Shown one piece after another: positions 33,161 to 41,557 of a stretch of DNA of 64,000 nucleotides (positions are counted from its first letter, which is position 1; the number at the start of each line of letters is the position of its first letter). This DNA is from Bradyrhizobium macuxiense. Lineage in GTDB: Bacteria > Pseudomonadota > Alphaproteobacteria > Rhizobiales > Xanthobacteraceae. The stretch spans positions 356,036 through 420,035 of the forward strand of contig NZ_VITY01000009.1 of the NCBI RefSeq assembly GCF_007993935.1. The letters run 5' to 3'. A program made the translations under genes and the position numbers. The notes beneath the pieces are model-generated. The model was not told the DNA's origin. It did no database searches and worked only from the letters and a program-made list of their open reading frames with translations.

Positions 33161-34662
33161 TTCGCGCGCGCCGGCATGATGCGGAAGGCGCGGTTGTCCT
33201 TGATCCATGCGGCGCGCTCGTCGCGCAGCATGGTGCGACGGACCTTTCCGGAATCATCGCGCGGCGCGGTGCCGACGCGCTCGAAACTTTCCGGATGCTT
33301 GTAGCGGCTGAGCCGGTCCTTGAGGAAATCGCCCATGCCGTCGGCGATCTCCTGCGCATCGGCATCGTCGGCGAGCTCGAGGATCGCATGCACGCGCTGG
33401 CCGAATTCCGGATCGGGCAATCCGACCACGACGCAGGAGCGCACATCGGGATGTTCGCTGACCGCGGCCTCGACTTCTGCCGGATAGATGTTGGCGCCGC
33501 CGCGCAGCACCATGTCGGCGAGCCGGTCGCCGAGATAGAGATAGCCCTCTTCATCCAGACGTCCGATATCGCCGAGCGATTCCCAACCGTCCGGCCGCCG
33601 CTTCGGTGTTGCGCCGAGATAATGATAGGTGGAGCCGACGCCGTCATTGGGCAGGAAATAGATCTCGCCTGTCTCGCCGGGCGCGACGTCGTTGCCGTCC
33701 TCGCCGATGATCCGCAGCTTCGCGGTCTCGCCGATCTTGCCGACCGAGCCCTTGTGCGCCATCCATTCGACGCCCGAGATCACGCAGGCGCCTTGCCGCT
33801 CGGTGCCGCCATAGAGCTCCCAGACCCGCTCCGGCCCGAGCCATTCGATCCACTTCTCCTTCAGCCAGGGCGGCATCGGCGCTGCCATGTGAAACACGAT
33901 CTGCAGGCTGGAGACGTCGTAGCGGTTGCGCACCGCCTCGGGCAGCGCCCAGATCCGGTGCATCATGGTCGGCACGAAGTTGACCCATTGCACGCGTTCG
34001 CGCTCGATCAGCCGCAGCGTCTCCTCGGCGTCGAACTTCACCAAGCCGGTCACCCGTCCGCCGCCGAACAGTGCAAAATGCGACAGGATGAATGGTGCAT
34101 TGTGATAGAGCGGCCCCGGATTGAGCAGCGAAGTGCCGCGCGCGATGCCCAGCGTCGGCTCCGCCGTGGTTTCGATCACCGCGGGGTTGTGATCGAGGAT
34201 CACCTTCGGCCGTCCGGTCGAGCCGCCGCTCGTCATCGCCTTCCAGTAGCGCGCAACCGGCGCATCGAGCGGCTCCCCGGAAAATCCCTCCGGCACGAAA
34301 TTCACCGGCAGTGAATTGGGCGCATTCCAGTCGGCCTCGCCGCCGACCACCAGCGACGGCTTCAGGATCTCGAGCACCGCGGCGGCCTCGCCGCGCGGCA
34401 GCCGCCATGACAGCGAGGTCGGCGTCGCGCCGCATTTCCACACCGCGAACGTGGTCTCGAAGAACGCGTTGCTGTTGGGCAGCCCGATCGCGACGAAGTC
34501 GCCGGGCTTGACGCCCTTGGCGGCAAAGGCCCGTGCCCGCGCATTGGCGCGGCGCTCGAGCTCATGCCAGGTCAGCGTGTCCGCGCCGTGACTGACGGTG
34601 ATCGCATCCGTGGGCTTGCGTTCGGCATACCAGCGCGGCACGTCGGCGAGGGGGATCAGCAT
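33154..34662 (-). CDS. AMP-forming acyl-CoA ligase
   Basis: The 502-residue ANL-family enzyme has TSGGSTGRPKVI as its adenylate loop, YGGTERQGACVI as the motif A5 region, and LGDRLADMVLRGGANIYP in the hinge region. It matches the shorter group annotated as bile-acid or fatty-acid CoA ligase in rhizobia. It activates an unidentified carboxylic acid. Its end is altered by a palindromic repeat that supplies the last codon and stop, so the terminal residues are atypical. It is single and divergent from the PilZ gene. Confidence 0.86.
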   Translation of the reverse strand: MLIPLADVPRWYAERKPTDAITVSHGADTLTWHELERRANARARAFAAKGVKPGDFVAIGLPNSNAFFETTFAVWKCGATPTSLSWRLPRGEAAAVLEILKPSLVVGGEADWNAPNSLPVNFVPEGFSGEPLDAPVARYWKAMTSGGSTGRPKVILDHNPAVIETTAEPTLGIARGTSLLNPGPLYHNAPFILSHFALFGGGRVTGLVKFDAEETLRLIERERVQWVNFVPTMMHRIWALPEAVRNRYDVSSLQIVFHMAAPMPPWLKEKWIEWLGPERVWELYGGTERQGACVISGVEWMAHKGSVGKIGETAKLRIIGEDGNDVAPGETGEIYFLPNDGVGSTYHYLGATPKRRPDGWESLGDIGRLDEEGYLYLGDRLADMVLRGGANIYPAEVEAAVSEHPDVRSCVVVGLPDPEFGQRVHAILELADDADAQEIADGMGDFLKDRLSRYKHPESFERVGTAPRDDSGKVRRTMLRDERAAWIKDNRAFRIMPARAKA

Positions 34663-34984
34663 GGGTCGTTTCCGTCAGAAGGAGGCGGCTTGAAGCGCTC
34701 TTGTTGCAGGGATGTGGCCGAAGCCACGGCCGCCACTTCACCAACAGTGCGGTCGCGGTGTCAAGGTCCGGAACGCCAATGCGGCCGGTATCCCGCTGAG
34801 GGAATTGTAGAATCCCCGTTTGCTAAAAGCCGGGTCAAGATTCCGGTAAAGTTCAAGCGATCGCGCTAAGCCGGACTTTACGGGGGGACGGCATTGTGGC
34901 CGCTGCGGTGATGTGCCGGGCGCGTCGATCGACCTGCGCGGTCTTGCAAGTTTTCAATGACCAATGTCTTCAAGGACGACGGCG
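34663..34984. other. intergenic region without recognised features
   Basis: This 322-base gap lies between the divergent ligase and PilZ genes and must hold both promoters. It includes AAAGCCGGGTCAAGATTCCG and a short imperfect inverted pair TCCGGTAAAG/AAGCCGGA, but I cannot point to clear -35/-10 elements, a repeat or an RNA. Confidence 0.4.
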
Positions 34985-35305
34985 ATGGCGAGCAATGGAG
35001 CACGGATCAAGGTCAGTCGCGAGCCGCGGCGCCAGCTCAACAACCGTGCGGCGTGGATCACGGTCGACGACGGCGTGACCGAGAACGCCTGCGCCGTGGT
35101 CGACATCTCGCCCGGCGGCGCCAAGATCACCACCGAGGTCGAGTTCGAGGTGAAGGACCGCCTTGCGCTGACGCTGCTCGCCGACCACGCCAAGCGCTAC
35201 CCCTGCGAGGTGGTCTGGCGTCGCGGCAAGACCTACGGACTCAAATTCGTGACCGCGGAGGCGGAGCCGGACGAACCGGCCGCGGAGCCGGTCGGCGCGG
35301 CGTAG
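34985..35305 (+). CDS. PilZ domain protein
   Basis: This 106-residue protein contains one PilZ domain with the c-di-GMP motif visible as REPRRQLNNRA (RxxxR) at about residues 11-21 and DISPGGAKI ((D/N)xSxxG) near 40-48. The C-terminal tail is acidic and Ala/Pro-rich. I selected ATG 34985 because AAGGACGACGGCG precedes it; an ATG seven codons earlier is possible. Stand-alone PilZ proteins act as cyclic-di-GMP receptors that adjust motility, polysaccharide or transcription. The target is unknown. Confidence 0.85.
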   Translation: MASNGARIKVSREPRRQLNNRAAWITVDDGVTENACAVVDISPGGAKITTEVEFEVKDRLALTLLADHAKRYPCEVVWRRGKTYGLKFVTAEAEPDEPAAEPVGAA

Positions 35306-35365
35306 CGCGTTCGCTGACGCGAGCGCGCCTTGCTCCTGGCATCGTCGCCGCGCCGCCGTTCGCGA

Positions 35366-36259
35366 TCAACCGCGATAACGCAGCGCATCGACCAGCAGCG
35401 CGAACGCCGGGGCGGACTGCCTGCGGCTCGGATAATAGAGATGATAGCCGGGAAACGGCGCGCACCAGTCGTCGAGCACCTGGATCAACTGTCCCTTGGC
35501 GAGCTGCGCGCGCACCTGGTCCTCGGCGACATAGGCTAGCCCCAGGCCGGCCAACGCCGCCTTGATCCGCAACATGGCGCTGTTGAACACCAATTGTCCG
35601 TCCACGCGGACCTTGAGCGGGCGGCCACGCCTCTCGAATTCCCAGGCATAGATGCCGCCATGGATCGGCAAGCGGATGTTGATGCAGGCATGCTGCGTCA
35701 GGTCCTGCGGCCGTTTCGGGCGCTCGCGTCGTTTGAAGTAGGACGGTGCGCCGACCACGACCATGCGGAAATCCGGACCGATCCGCACCGCGATCATGTC
35801 CTTCGCAAGCTGTTCGCCAAGGCGGACGCCGGCATCAAAGCGCTCCGCGACAATGTTCGCGAGCCCGTTATCGACGGTGATCTCCACCTTGATGTCGGGA
35901 TAGCGCGGCAGGAACTCCGCCAGTGCCGGCCACAGGATCGTCTCGGCTGCGTGCTCGCCGGCGTTGATGCGGATAGTGCCGGCGGGCTTCTCGCGCAGCG
36001 CGCTCAGCGCGGCGAGCTCGGCCTCGATTTCCTCGAAGCGCGGACCGATGCCATGCAGCAGCCGTTCGCCGGCTTCGGTCGGCGCGACGCTGCGCGTGGT
36101 GCGGGTCAAGAGCCGCACGCCCAGCCGTTCCTCCAGCGCGCGCATGGTGTGGCTGAGCGCCGATTGCGAGACGCCGAGCCGCGCTGCGGCGCGGGTGAAG
36201 CTGCGCTCGCGAGCGACGGCGAGGAAGGCGATCAGGTCATTGATGTCAGTCCGCGGCAT
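35366..36259 (-). CDS. LysR family transcriptional regulator
   Basis: The 297-residue protein begins MPRTDINDLIAFLAVARERSFT-like and has the LysR helix-turn-helix (RAAARLGVSQSALSHTMRALEERLG) followed by the effector domain. It is divergent from an aldo/keto reductase gene with 109 bases between, the usual arrangement of regulator and target. Confidence 0.9.
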   Translation of the reverse strand: MPRTDINDLIAFLAVARERSFTRAAARLGVSQSALSHTMRALEERLGVRLLTRTTRSVAPTEAGERLLHGIGPRFEEIEAELAALSALREKPAGTIRINAGEHAAETILWPALAEFLPRYPDIKVEITVDNGLANIVAERFDAGVRLGEQLAKDMIAVRIGPDFRMVVVGAPSYFKRRERPKRPQDLTQHACINIRLPIHGGIYAWEFERRGRPLKVRVDGQLVFNSAMLRIKAALAGLGLAYVAEDQVRAQLAKGQLIQVLDDWCAPFPGYHLYYPSRRQSAPAFALLVDALRYRG

Positions 36260-36368
36260 TCATGAATCCTGCTCATAAGTTCATCCTGATTTCTACGTCT
36301 AATGGCATGGCGGTGCACGCCTTAAATCCCGCAGCGACGAAATCCAGCCATCGATGCGGAGAGACAAC

Positions 36369-37361
36369 ATGCAGAAGCGCAAACTCGGTTACAGCAACCT
36401 CGAAGTTTCGGCGATCGGCCTTGGCTGTATGGGCTTGAGCTTCGCTTACGGTCCGGCGGTGGAGAAGGCCGCGGGCATTGCCATGCTGCGCGCCGCGGTC
36501 GAGCGCGGCGTTACTTTCTTCGACACCGCCGAGGTTTACGGCCCCTTCGTCAACGAGGAACTGGTCGGCGAGGCGCTGGCGCCGGTCCGGAGCGAGGTCG
36601 TGATCGCGACCAAATTCGGTTTCGATATCGGCTCCATGGCCGAGCGGCATCGGTCGCTGAACAGCCGGCCCGAGCACATCAGGGCGGTCGCGGACGCCTC
36701 GCTGAAACGGCTGAACATCGATGTGATCGACCTGTTCTATCAGCACCGGGTCGATCCCGCGGTGCCGATCGAGGATGTCGCCGGCACTGTGAAGGAGCTG
36801 ATCGCCGCCGGCAAGGTCCGTCATTTCGGCCTGTCGGAGGCCGGTGCGCAGACCATCCGCCGTGCCCATGCGGTGCAGAAGGTCACGGCCTTGCAGAGCG
36901 AATATTCGTTGTGGGAGCGCGGGGTGGAAGCCGAGATCCTGCCGGTGCTGCAAGAGCTCGGCATCGGCTTCGTGCCGTACAGCCCGCTCGGCCGCGGCTT
37001 CCTCACCGGCGCGATCAATGCGTCGACGACGTTCGCGAGCGACGACTTCCGCAACCTCGTGCCGCGCTTCACGCCGGAAGCTCGCCGCGCCAATCAGGCG
37101 CTGGTCGATCAACTCGGCCGGATCGCGGCCGGCAAGGGCGCGACAACGGCGCAGATCGCGCTGGCCTGGCTGCTGGCGCAAAAGCCGTGGATCGTGCCGA
37201 TCCCCGGCACCACGAAGCTCAATCGGCTCGAGGAAAACATCGGCGCCGCGCGCATCGAACTGACCGTTGCCGATCTGGCTGAGATCGGCGAGGCGGTCGC
37301 CGCGATCGAGGTGCAGGGCGCGCGCTATCCGGAGCAATTGCAACAGATGGTCGGGCGCTGA
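36369..37361 (+). CDS. aldo/keto reductase
   Basis: The 330-residue protein is a (beta/alpha)8 NADPH-dependent reductase of the AKR family with the catalytic tetrad recognisable as Asp in FFDTAEVYG, Tyr in the same segment, Lys in ATKFGFDI, and His in LFYQHRVDP. The C-terminal cofactor pocket is PIPGTTKLNRLEEN. It acts on an aldehyde or ketone of unknown identity. The start at 36369 follows GGAGAGAC; an ATG five codons earlier is less likely. The divergent LysR probably regulates it. Confidence 0.9.
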   Translation: MQKRKLGYSNLEVSAIGLGCMGLSFAYGPAVEKAAGIAMLRAAVERGVTFFDTAEVYGPFVNEELVGEALAPVRSEVVIATKFGFDIGSMAERHRSLNSRPEHIRAVADASLKRLNIDVIDLFYQHRVDPAVPIEDVAGTVKELIAAGKVRHFGLSEAGAQTIRRAHAVQKVTALQSEYSLWERGVEAEILPVLQELGIGFVPYSPLGRGFLTGAINASTTFASDDFRNLVPRFTPEARRANQALVDQLGRIAAGKGATTAQIALAWLLAQKPWIVPIPGTTKLNRLEENIGAARIELTVADLAEIGEAVAAIEVQGARYPEQLQQMVGR

Positions 37362-37384
37362 GGAAGTCGAGCCACTCACTCAGT

Positions 37385-37661
37385 GTCGTCCCGGGCTTGA
37401 CCCAGGACCCATAACCACGAATGGCAATTGTCGCGCGACGTTGGGGCCACAGCGCACTTCAACAACGCAACCCGGTGGTTATGAGTCCCGGCTTTCGCCG
37501 GGACGACGATTGTGGATGCAGGCCGTACCGCACAATCGCTGTCGTCCTGGCGAAAGCCAGGACCCATTACCCCAAATCTCGATTGTTGCGCGACGCTGGG
37601 GCCGCGGTCCCGTTCATCACCGAATGCGGTGGTTATGGGTCCTGGCTTTCGCCAGGACGAC
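37385..37661. repeat. two adjacent palindromic repeats, family E
   Basis: Two units, 37385-37507 and 37541-37661, lie head to tail. Each begins GTCGTCC(C/T)GG and ends CC(A/G)GGACGAC with GACCCAT and GGTTATG as inner blocks. A third copy is at 56718-56839. They fill the 336-base gap between the convergent reductase and OmpA-like genes; nothing else is visible there. Confidence 0.85.
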
Positions 37662-37697
37662 GGATGGTTAGGGCCGGGGCGGGTGGCCGCTTCCGCC

Positions 37698-38729
37698 TTA
37701 CTTCTCCGTCAGCTTCAGCTCGATGCGGCGGTTGCGCTTGTAGGCGTCTTCGGTTTGCGCGGTGTCGAGCGGCTGGAATTCGGCGAAGCCGGCGGCGACC
37801 AGGCGCTGCGCCGGAACGCCGAGCGAGATCAGATATTGCACCACCGAGATCGCACGCGCCGAGGACAATTCCCAGTTCGACTTGAACAGCGGGCTGTTGG
37901 TGATCGGCCGCACGTCGGTGTGGCCGTCGACCCGCAGCACCCAGGCAATCTCGGGTGGAATCTGCTTGTCGAGGTCGATCAGCGCATTCGCCACGGTATC
38001 GAGCTCGGTCTTGCCTTCCGGCAGCAAGGTGGCCTGGCCGGTGTCGAAGAACACTTCGGACTGGAACACGAAGCGGTCGCCGACGATGCGGATATCGGGA
38101 CGGTTGCCGAGGATCGCGCGCAGCCGGCCGAAGAATTCCGAACGGTATTTCGACAATTCCTGCACCCGCTGCGCCAGCGCGACGTTGAGGCGCTGGCCGA
38201 GATCGGCGATCCGGTTCTGCGATTCCTTGTCGCGCTTCTCGGAGGCGTCGAGCGCCTCCTCGAGCGCGGCGAGCTGGCGGCGCAGCGCGCTGATCTGCTG
38301 GTTCAGCACCTCGATCTGCGCCAGCGCGCGCGACGACACGCTCTTTTCGGACTCCAGCGCCTTGTTGAGCTCGTTGGCGCGGCCCTGCGCATCGTTGCCG
38401 GAATTGGCGAGCCCCTCATACAGCCCCTTCATGCGGTCGCGCTCGCCCTCGGCGGAGGCGAGGCCGGCGCGCAGCTGCGACACCTGGTCGTCGAGCGTCA
38501 GCTTGGAGAGCTTCTCCAGCGACAACAGCTCGTTGAGCTGGGCGATCTTGGCGGTGAGCTGCTCCAGCGCCTTGTCCTTGCCCGTCACTTCCTGCGACAG
38601 GAAGAACTGCACGACGAGGAACACCGACAGCAGGAACACGATCGACAGCACCAGCGTCGACAGCGCGTCGACAAAGCCCGGCCAGTAGTTGAAGCCGGAT
38701 TCGCTGCGGCGCGAGCGGGCGAGGGCCAT
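37698..38729 (-). CDS. OmpA/MotB-like peptidoglycan-binding membrane protein
   Basis: The 343-residue protein has one N-terminal membrane helix (ALSTLVLSIVFLLSVFLVVQF) with a charged residue just before it, as in MotB/TolR-type proteins. A long coiled coil covers about residues 48-200, and a C-terminal OmpA domain (about 220-340) carries the DGHTDVRPI and LSSARAISVVQYL motifs. The ATG at 38729 follows GAGGAGA. It is the downstream partner of a MotA/TolQ-like gene. The pair resembles a proton-driven stator that engages peptidoglycan; the output is unknown. Confidence 0.87.
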   Translation of the reverse strand: MALARSRRSESGFNYWPGFVDALSTLVLSIVFLLSVFLVVQFFLSQEVTGKDKALEQLTAKIAQLNELLSLEKLSKLTLDDQVSQLRAGLASAEGERDRMKGLYEGLANSGNDAQGRANELNKALESEKSVSSRALAQIEVLNQQISALRRQLAALEEALDASEKRDKESQNRIADLGQRLNVALAQRVQELSKYRSEFFGRLRAILGNRPDIRIVGDRFVFQSEVFFDTGQATLLPEGKTELDTVANALIDLDKQIPPEIAWVLRVDGHTDVRPITNSPLFKSNWELSSARAISVVQYLISLGVPAQRLVAAGFAEFQPLDTAQTEDAYKRNRRIELKLTEK

Positions 38730-38816
38730 CAAACAATCTCCTCTCTCGTGTCCCGGACGCGGTGCGGCGTGCAACGCCACTCCGCAGAGCCGGGACCAAA
38801 ATTCTCTAGGCCCCTC

Positions 38817-39815
38817 TCAGCTCTTCTCGGGCTGGCGGGCGAGCCGTTCGAGCAGCCGCTTGATCTCGCGGTTCTGCTCGCCCTGGCCATCGGCCCATTC
38901 GCGGATCATCTGTTGCTCGGTGCGCATATGCGCAACCAGCCCCTGGATCGCCTCGGCAAGATTGGCCATCGCCGCCGTGGTGTTGCGGCCGCCGCCGCCG
39001 GCGCCGCCTTCCTCGAAGGTGGCACGCAGCCGGTCGATCGCGCCCTGCAGATCGGCGCCGCCCGCCCCGACGCCGTCGCCGGAAATGCCGCGCACGGTGG
39101 TGGCGAGCCAGTCCTCGAGGTCGGTGTAGAAGCGGTTCTGGGCCTGGCTCGATTGGAGATCGAGGAAGCCGAGGATCAGCGAGCCGGCTAGGCCGAACAG
39201 CGAGGACGAGAACGAGATGCCCATACCGCCGAGCGGGGCGGCAAGACCCTCCTTCAAAGTATCGAACAGCGCGCCGGCGTCGCCGCCGACCTTGAGCCCG
39301 TCGATCACCTTGCCGACCGAGCCGACCGTCTCGATCAGGCCCCAGAAGGTGCCGAGCAGGCCCAGGAACACCAAGAGGCCGGTCATGTAGCGCGAGATGT
39401 CGCGGGCTTCATCGAGGCGGGTTGCGATCGAATCGAGCAGATGCCGCATGGTCTGCTGCGAGATCGACATCCGCCCCGTGCGCTCGCCGCCGAGAATGGC
39501 GGCCATCGGCGCAAGCAGCGTCGGGCGGCGCTCGATCGCAAGGCCGGGATCGGCGATGCGGAAATTATTGACCCAGGCCACTTCAGGATAGAGCCGGATC
39601 ACTTGGCGGAACGCCAGGATGACGCCGATCAGCAGCACCGCGCCGATCAGGGCGTTCAGACCGGGATTGGCGAAGAAGGCGGTGACGATCTGCTTGTACA
39701 GCACGACCCCGACCAGGCCGCAGAGCACCAGGAAGACCAGCATCCGCACCAGGAAGATCCTGGGCGAGGACAGCTTGCTCAGTTCGATCTCCATCTCGGA
39801 TCGGGAAGGGGGCAT
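38817..39815 (-). CDS. MotA/TolQ/ExbB family proton channel protein
   Basis: This protein of about 332 residues has two N-terminal membrane helices (ending near residue 70) and further helices at about 145-235 carrying the MotA/TolQ signature PLGGMGISFSSSLFGLAGSLILGFLDL. The C-terminal 100 residues are predicted coiled-coil. The first codon is uncertain (39845, 39815 or 39794); none has a strong ribosome site. It precedes the OmpA-like gene by 87 bases. The pair is common in Bradyrhizobium as a non-flagellar stator-like module. Confidence 0.86.
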   Translation of the reverse strand: MPPSRSEMEIELSKLSSPRIFLVRMLVFLVLCGLVGVVLYKQIVTAFFANPGLNALIGAVLLIGVILAFRQVIRLYPEVAWVNNFRIADPGLAIERRPTLLAPMAAILGGERTGRMSISQQTMRHLLDSIATRLDEARDISRYMTGLLVFLGLLGTFWGLIETVGSVGKVIDGLKVGGDAGALFDTLKEGLAAPLGGMGISFSSSLFGLAGSLILGFLDLQSSQAQNRFYTDLEDWLATTVRGISGDGVGAGGADLQGAIDRLRATFEEGGAGGGGRNTTAAMANLAEAIQGLVAHMRTEQQMIREWADGQGEQNREIKRLLERLARQPEKS

Positions 39816-39845
39816 TGCCGGGTCATCCGTTCGCGAAGGCCGCAT

Positions 39846-40348
39846 CTGTCAGCAATATGGCACAGCGGCTGAGTGAGGAAAGCCGAATCCAAGGGCTGTC
39901 GGCAGAACCTGGGGTTGATACGGAGTGGACTGTTGCCGCTTTGCGCAGCTTTCCGGGGCGTGGGCGCATCAGCGTGTACAGACAGCGCCAATCCCACGCG
40001 CGGATCGCGAGACGCACGCGGGTTGCACCGCTTGGAGGGGTGCGCGGCGGTAGGTGATTCGCGCGCCGCGCATTACGAGTTTGCAATCTGCGGCATTCCT
40101 GCGCAGGCAAAATGGCGTTTCTCGCGCACGCAGTCCTTAACGCATTCCCACAGCCTGCGATGGAACCCGCTCACAATCCGGTGAGTCGACGAAACATGCC
40201 GCGAAATCAGAGCGATAGGATTGTGTGACATTGAGCCGCCCGACAAACGCATTGCGTCGCAGCAAGCAGGATTTATTTTTGGCGGCAGGAGCGGTGCCGC
40301 TGTGGCGCCGCCATTTGTTTATTCCAACCCACAGGGGCGATCATCTCA
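39846..40348. promoter_or_regulatory. long intergenic region with a hairpin ahead of the RND operon
   Basis: The 500-base gap separates the divergent stator pair from the efflux operon. Near its right end a strong stem TGGCGGC/GCCGCCA (40280-40286 with 40307-40313) encloses a second pair AGCGG/CCGCT, preceded by GGATTTATTTTT, in what should be the 5' leader of the adaptor mRNA. It may be an attenuator or protein-binding site. I see no gene or RNA, and no regulator gene of the TetR type that often accompanies such pumps. Confidence 0.4.
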
Positions 40349-41551
40349 ATGTCTGGACTTCGCGCGCAATCGGCATGCATTGCTCTGATGCTGGCCGTGA
40401 CGGCGCCACTGCTCGCTGGCTGCGACGAACCGAATTCCGCAACCGCCGCCGTGCAAGCACCCGAGCCGGACGTCAGCGTGGTCACCGTGAAGCCGCAGGC
40501 GCGCGCGATGGTGCGCGAGCTGCCGGGCCGTATCGCCCCGACCCGTGTTTCCGAGGTGCGCCCGCGCGTCTCGGGCATCGTCGTCAACCGCATGTTCCAT
40601 CAGGGCAGCGAGGTGAAGGTCGGCGATCCCCTGTATCAGATCGATCCGCGCCCGTTCGAGGTCGAATTGCAGTCGACCGAGGCGGCGCTGGCGCGCGCCA
40701 AGGCCGTGCTCGAGCAGACCGCGCTGCAGGCCCGCCGGATCGCGACGCTCACCCAACAGCGCGCGACCTCGGAGGCCGAGAACGAGAAGGCGATCGCCAA
40801 CCTGAAGCAGGCCGAAGCCGACGTGCAGGGCCGTGAGGCCGACGTCGCGCGTGCGAAGCTCAACCTGGACTATGCGACCATCCGCGCGCCGATCGACGGC
40901 ACCATCGGTGCTGCCGTGATCAGCGAAGGCGCGCTCGTTGTTCAGAACGACGCCGCGAGCCTTGCGACCATCCAGCAGCTCGATCCGATCTATGCCGACT
41001 TCCAGCAGTCGGTGACCGAGATGAACCAGCTCCGCCGCGCCTTCGAGAGCGGCGACCTCGAGCGCATCGCGCCTGACGCGATGAAGGTCCGCCTCGTGCT
41101 CGACGACGGCTCGATCTATCCGGTGCCGGGCAAGCTGCTGTTCTCCGACGCCAAGGTCGATGCCTATACCGGGCAGGTGACCTTGCGCGGCGAATTCCCG
41201 AACCCGCATCGCATCCTGCTGCCGGGTATGTATGTCCGCGTGTTGATCGAGCAGGGCATCGACAGCGATGCGATCGCGGTGCCGCAGCAGGCGATCCAGC
41301 GTAATGGCGGCGGCGGCAGCGAAGTGTTCGTCGTCAAGGACGACAATCACGTCGCGGTGCAGCCGGTGCGCACCGGCTCGCTGCAGGGCGGCTCCTGGTT
41401 CGTGAGCGAAGGCCTCAAGGCCGGCGACAAGGTCGTCGTCGAGGGGTTCCAGAAATTCGCCGCCGGCGACAAGGTACGGCCGCTGGCCTGGCGTGAGATC
41501 GACGCTGCGTCGGCACCGGATTCGCAGCAGACCGCGCACGCGGTGCGGTGA
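40349..41551 (+). CDS. RND efflux periplasmic adaptor subunit
   Basis: This 400-residue precursor has a lipoprotein signal (LAVTAPLLAGCDEP, Cys acylation site in LAGC). It continues as a MexA/AcrA-type membrane fusion protein with a beta-barrel/lipoyl region (VRELPGRIAPTRVSEVRPRVSGIV), a long coiled-coil hairpin (about 95-165) and the second lipoyl half (LNLDYATIRAPIDGTIG). It links the inner-membrane pump to an outer-membrane channel. It is seven bases ahead of the pump gene. No outer-membrane factor gene is in the operon. Confidence 0.92.
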   Translation: MSGLRAQSACIALMLAVTAPLLAGCDEPNSATAAVQAPEPDVSVVTVKPQARAMVRELPGRIAPTRVSEVRPRVSGIVVNRMFHQGSEVKVGDPLYQIDPRPFEVELQSTEAALARAKAVLEQTALQARRIATLTQQRATSEAENEKAIANLKQAEADVQGREADVARAKLNLDYATIRAPIDGTIGAAVISEGALVVQNDAASLATIQQLDPIYADFQQSVTEMNQLRRAFESGDLERIAPDAMKVRLVLDDGSIYPVPGKLLFSDAKVDAYTGQVTLRGEFPNPHRILLPGMYVRVLIEQGIDSDAIAVPQQAIQRNGGGGSEVFVVKDDNHVAVQPVRTGSLQGGSWFVSEGLKAGDKVVVEGFQKFAAGDKVRPLAWREIDAASAPDSQQTAHAVR

Positions 41552-41557
41552 TCCGAC

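Noticed and set aside
37698..39815. Zorya phage-defence system
   Set aside because: ZorA/ZorB-like fold elements are present but no helicase or nuclease partner follows; the pair matches the ordinary non-flagellar stator module.
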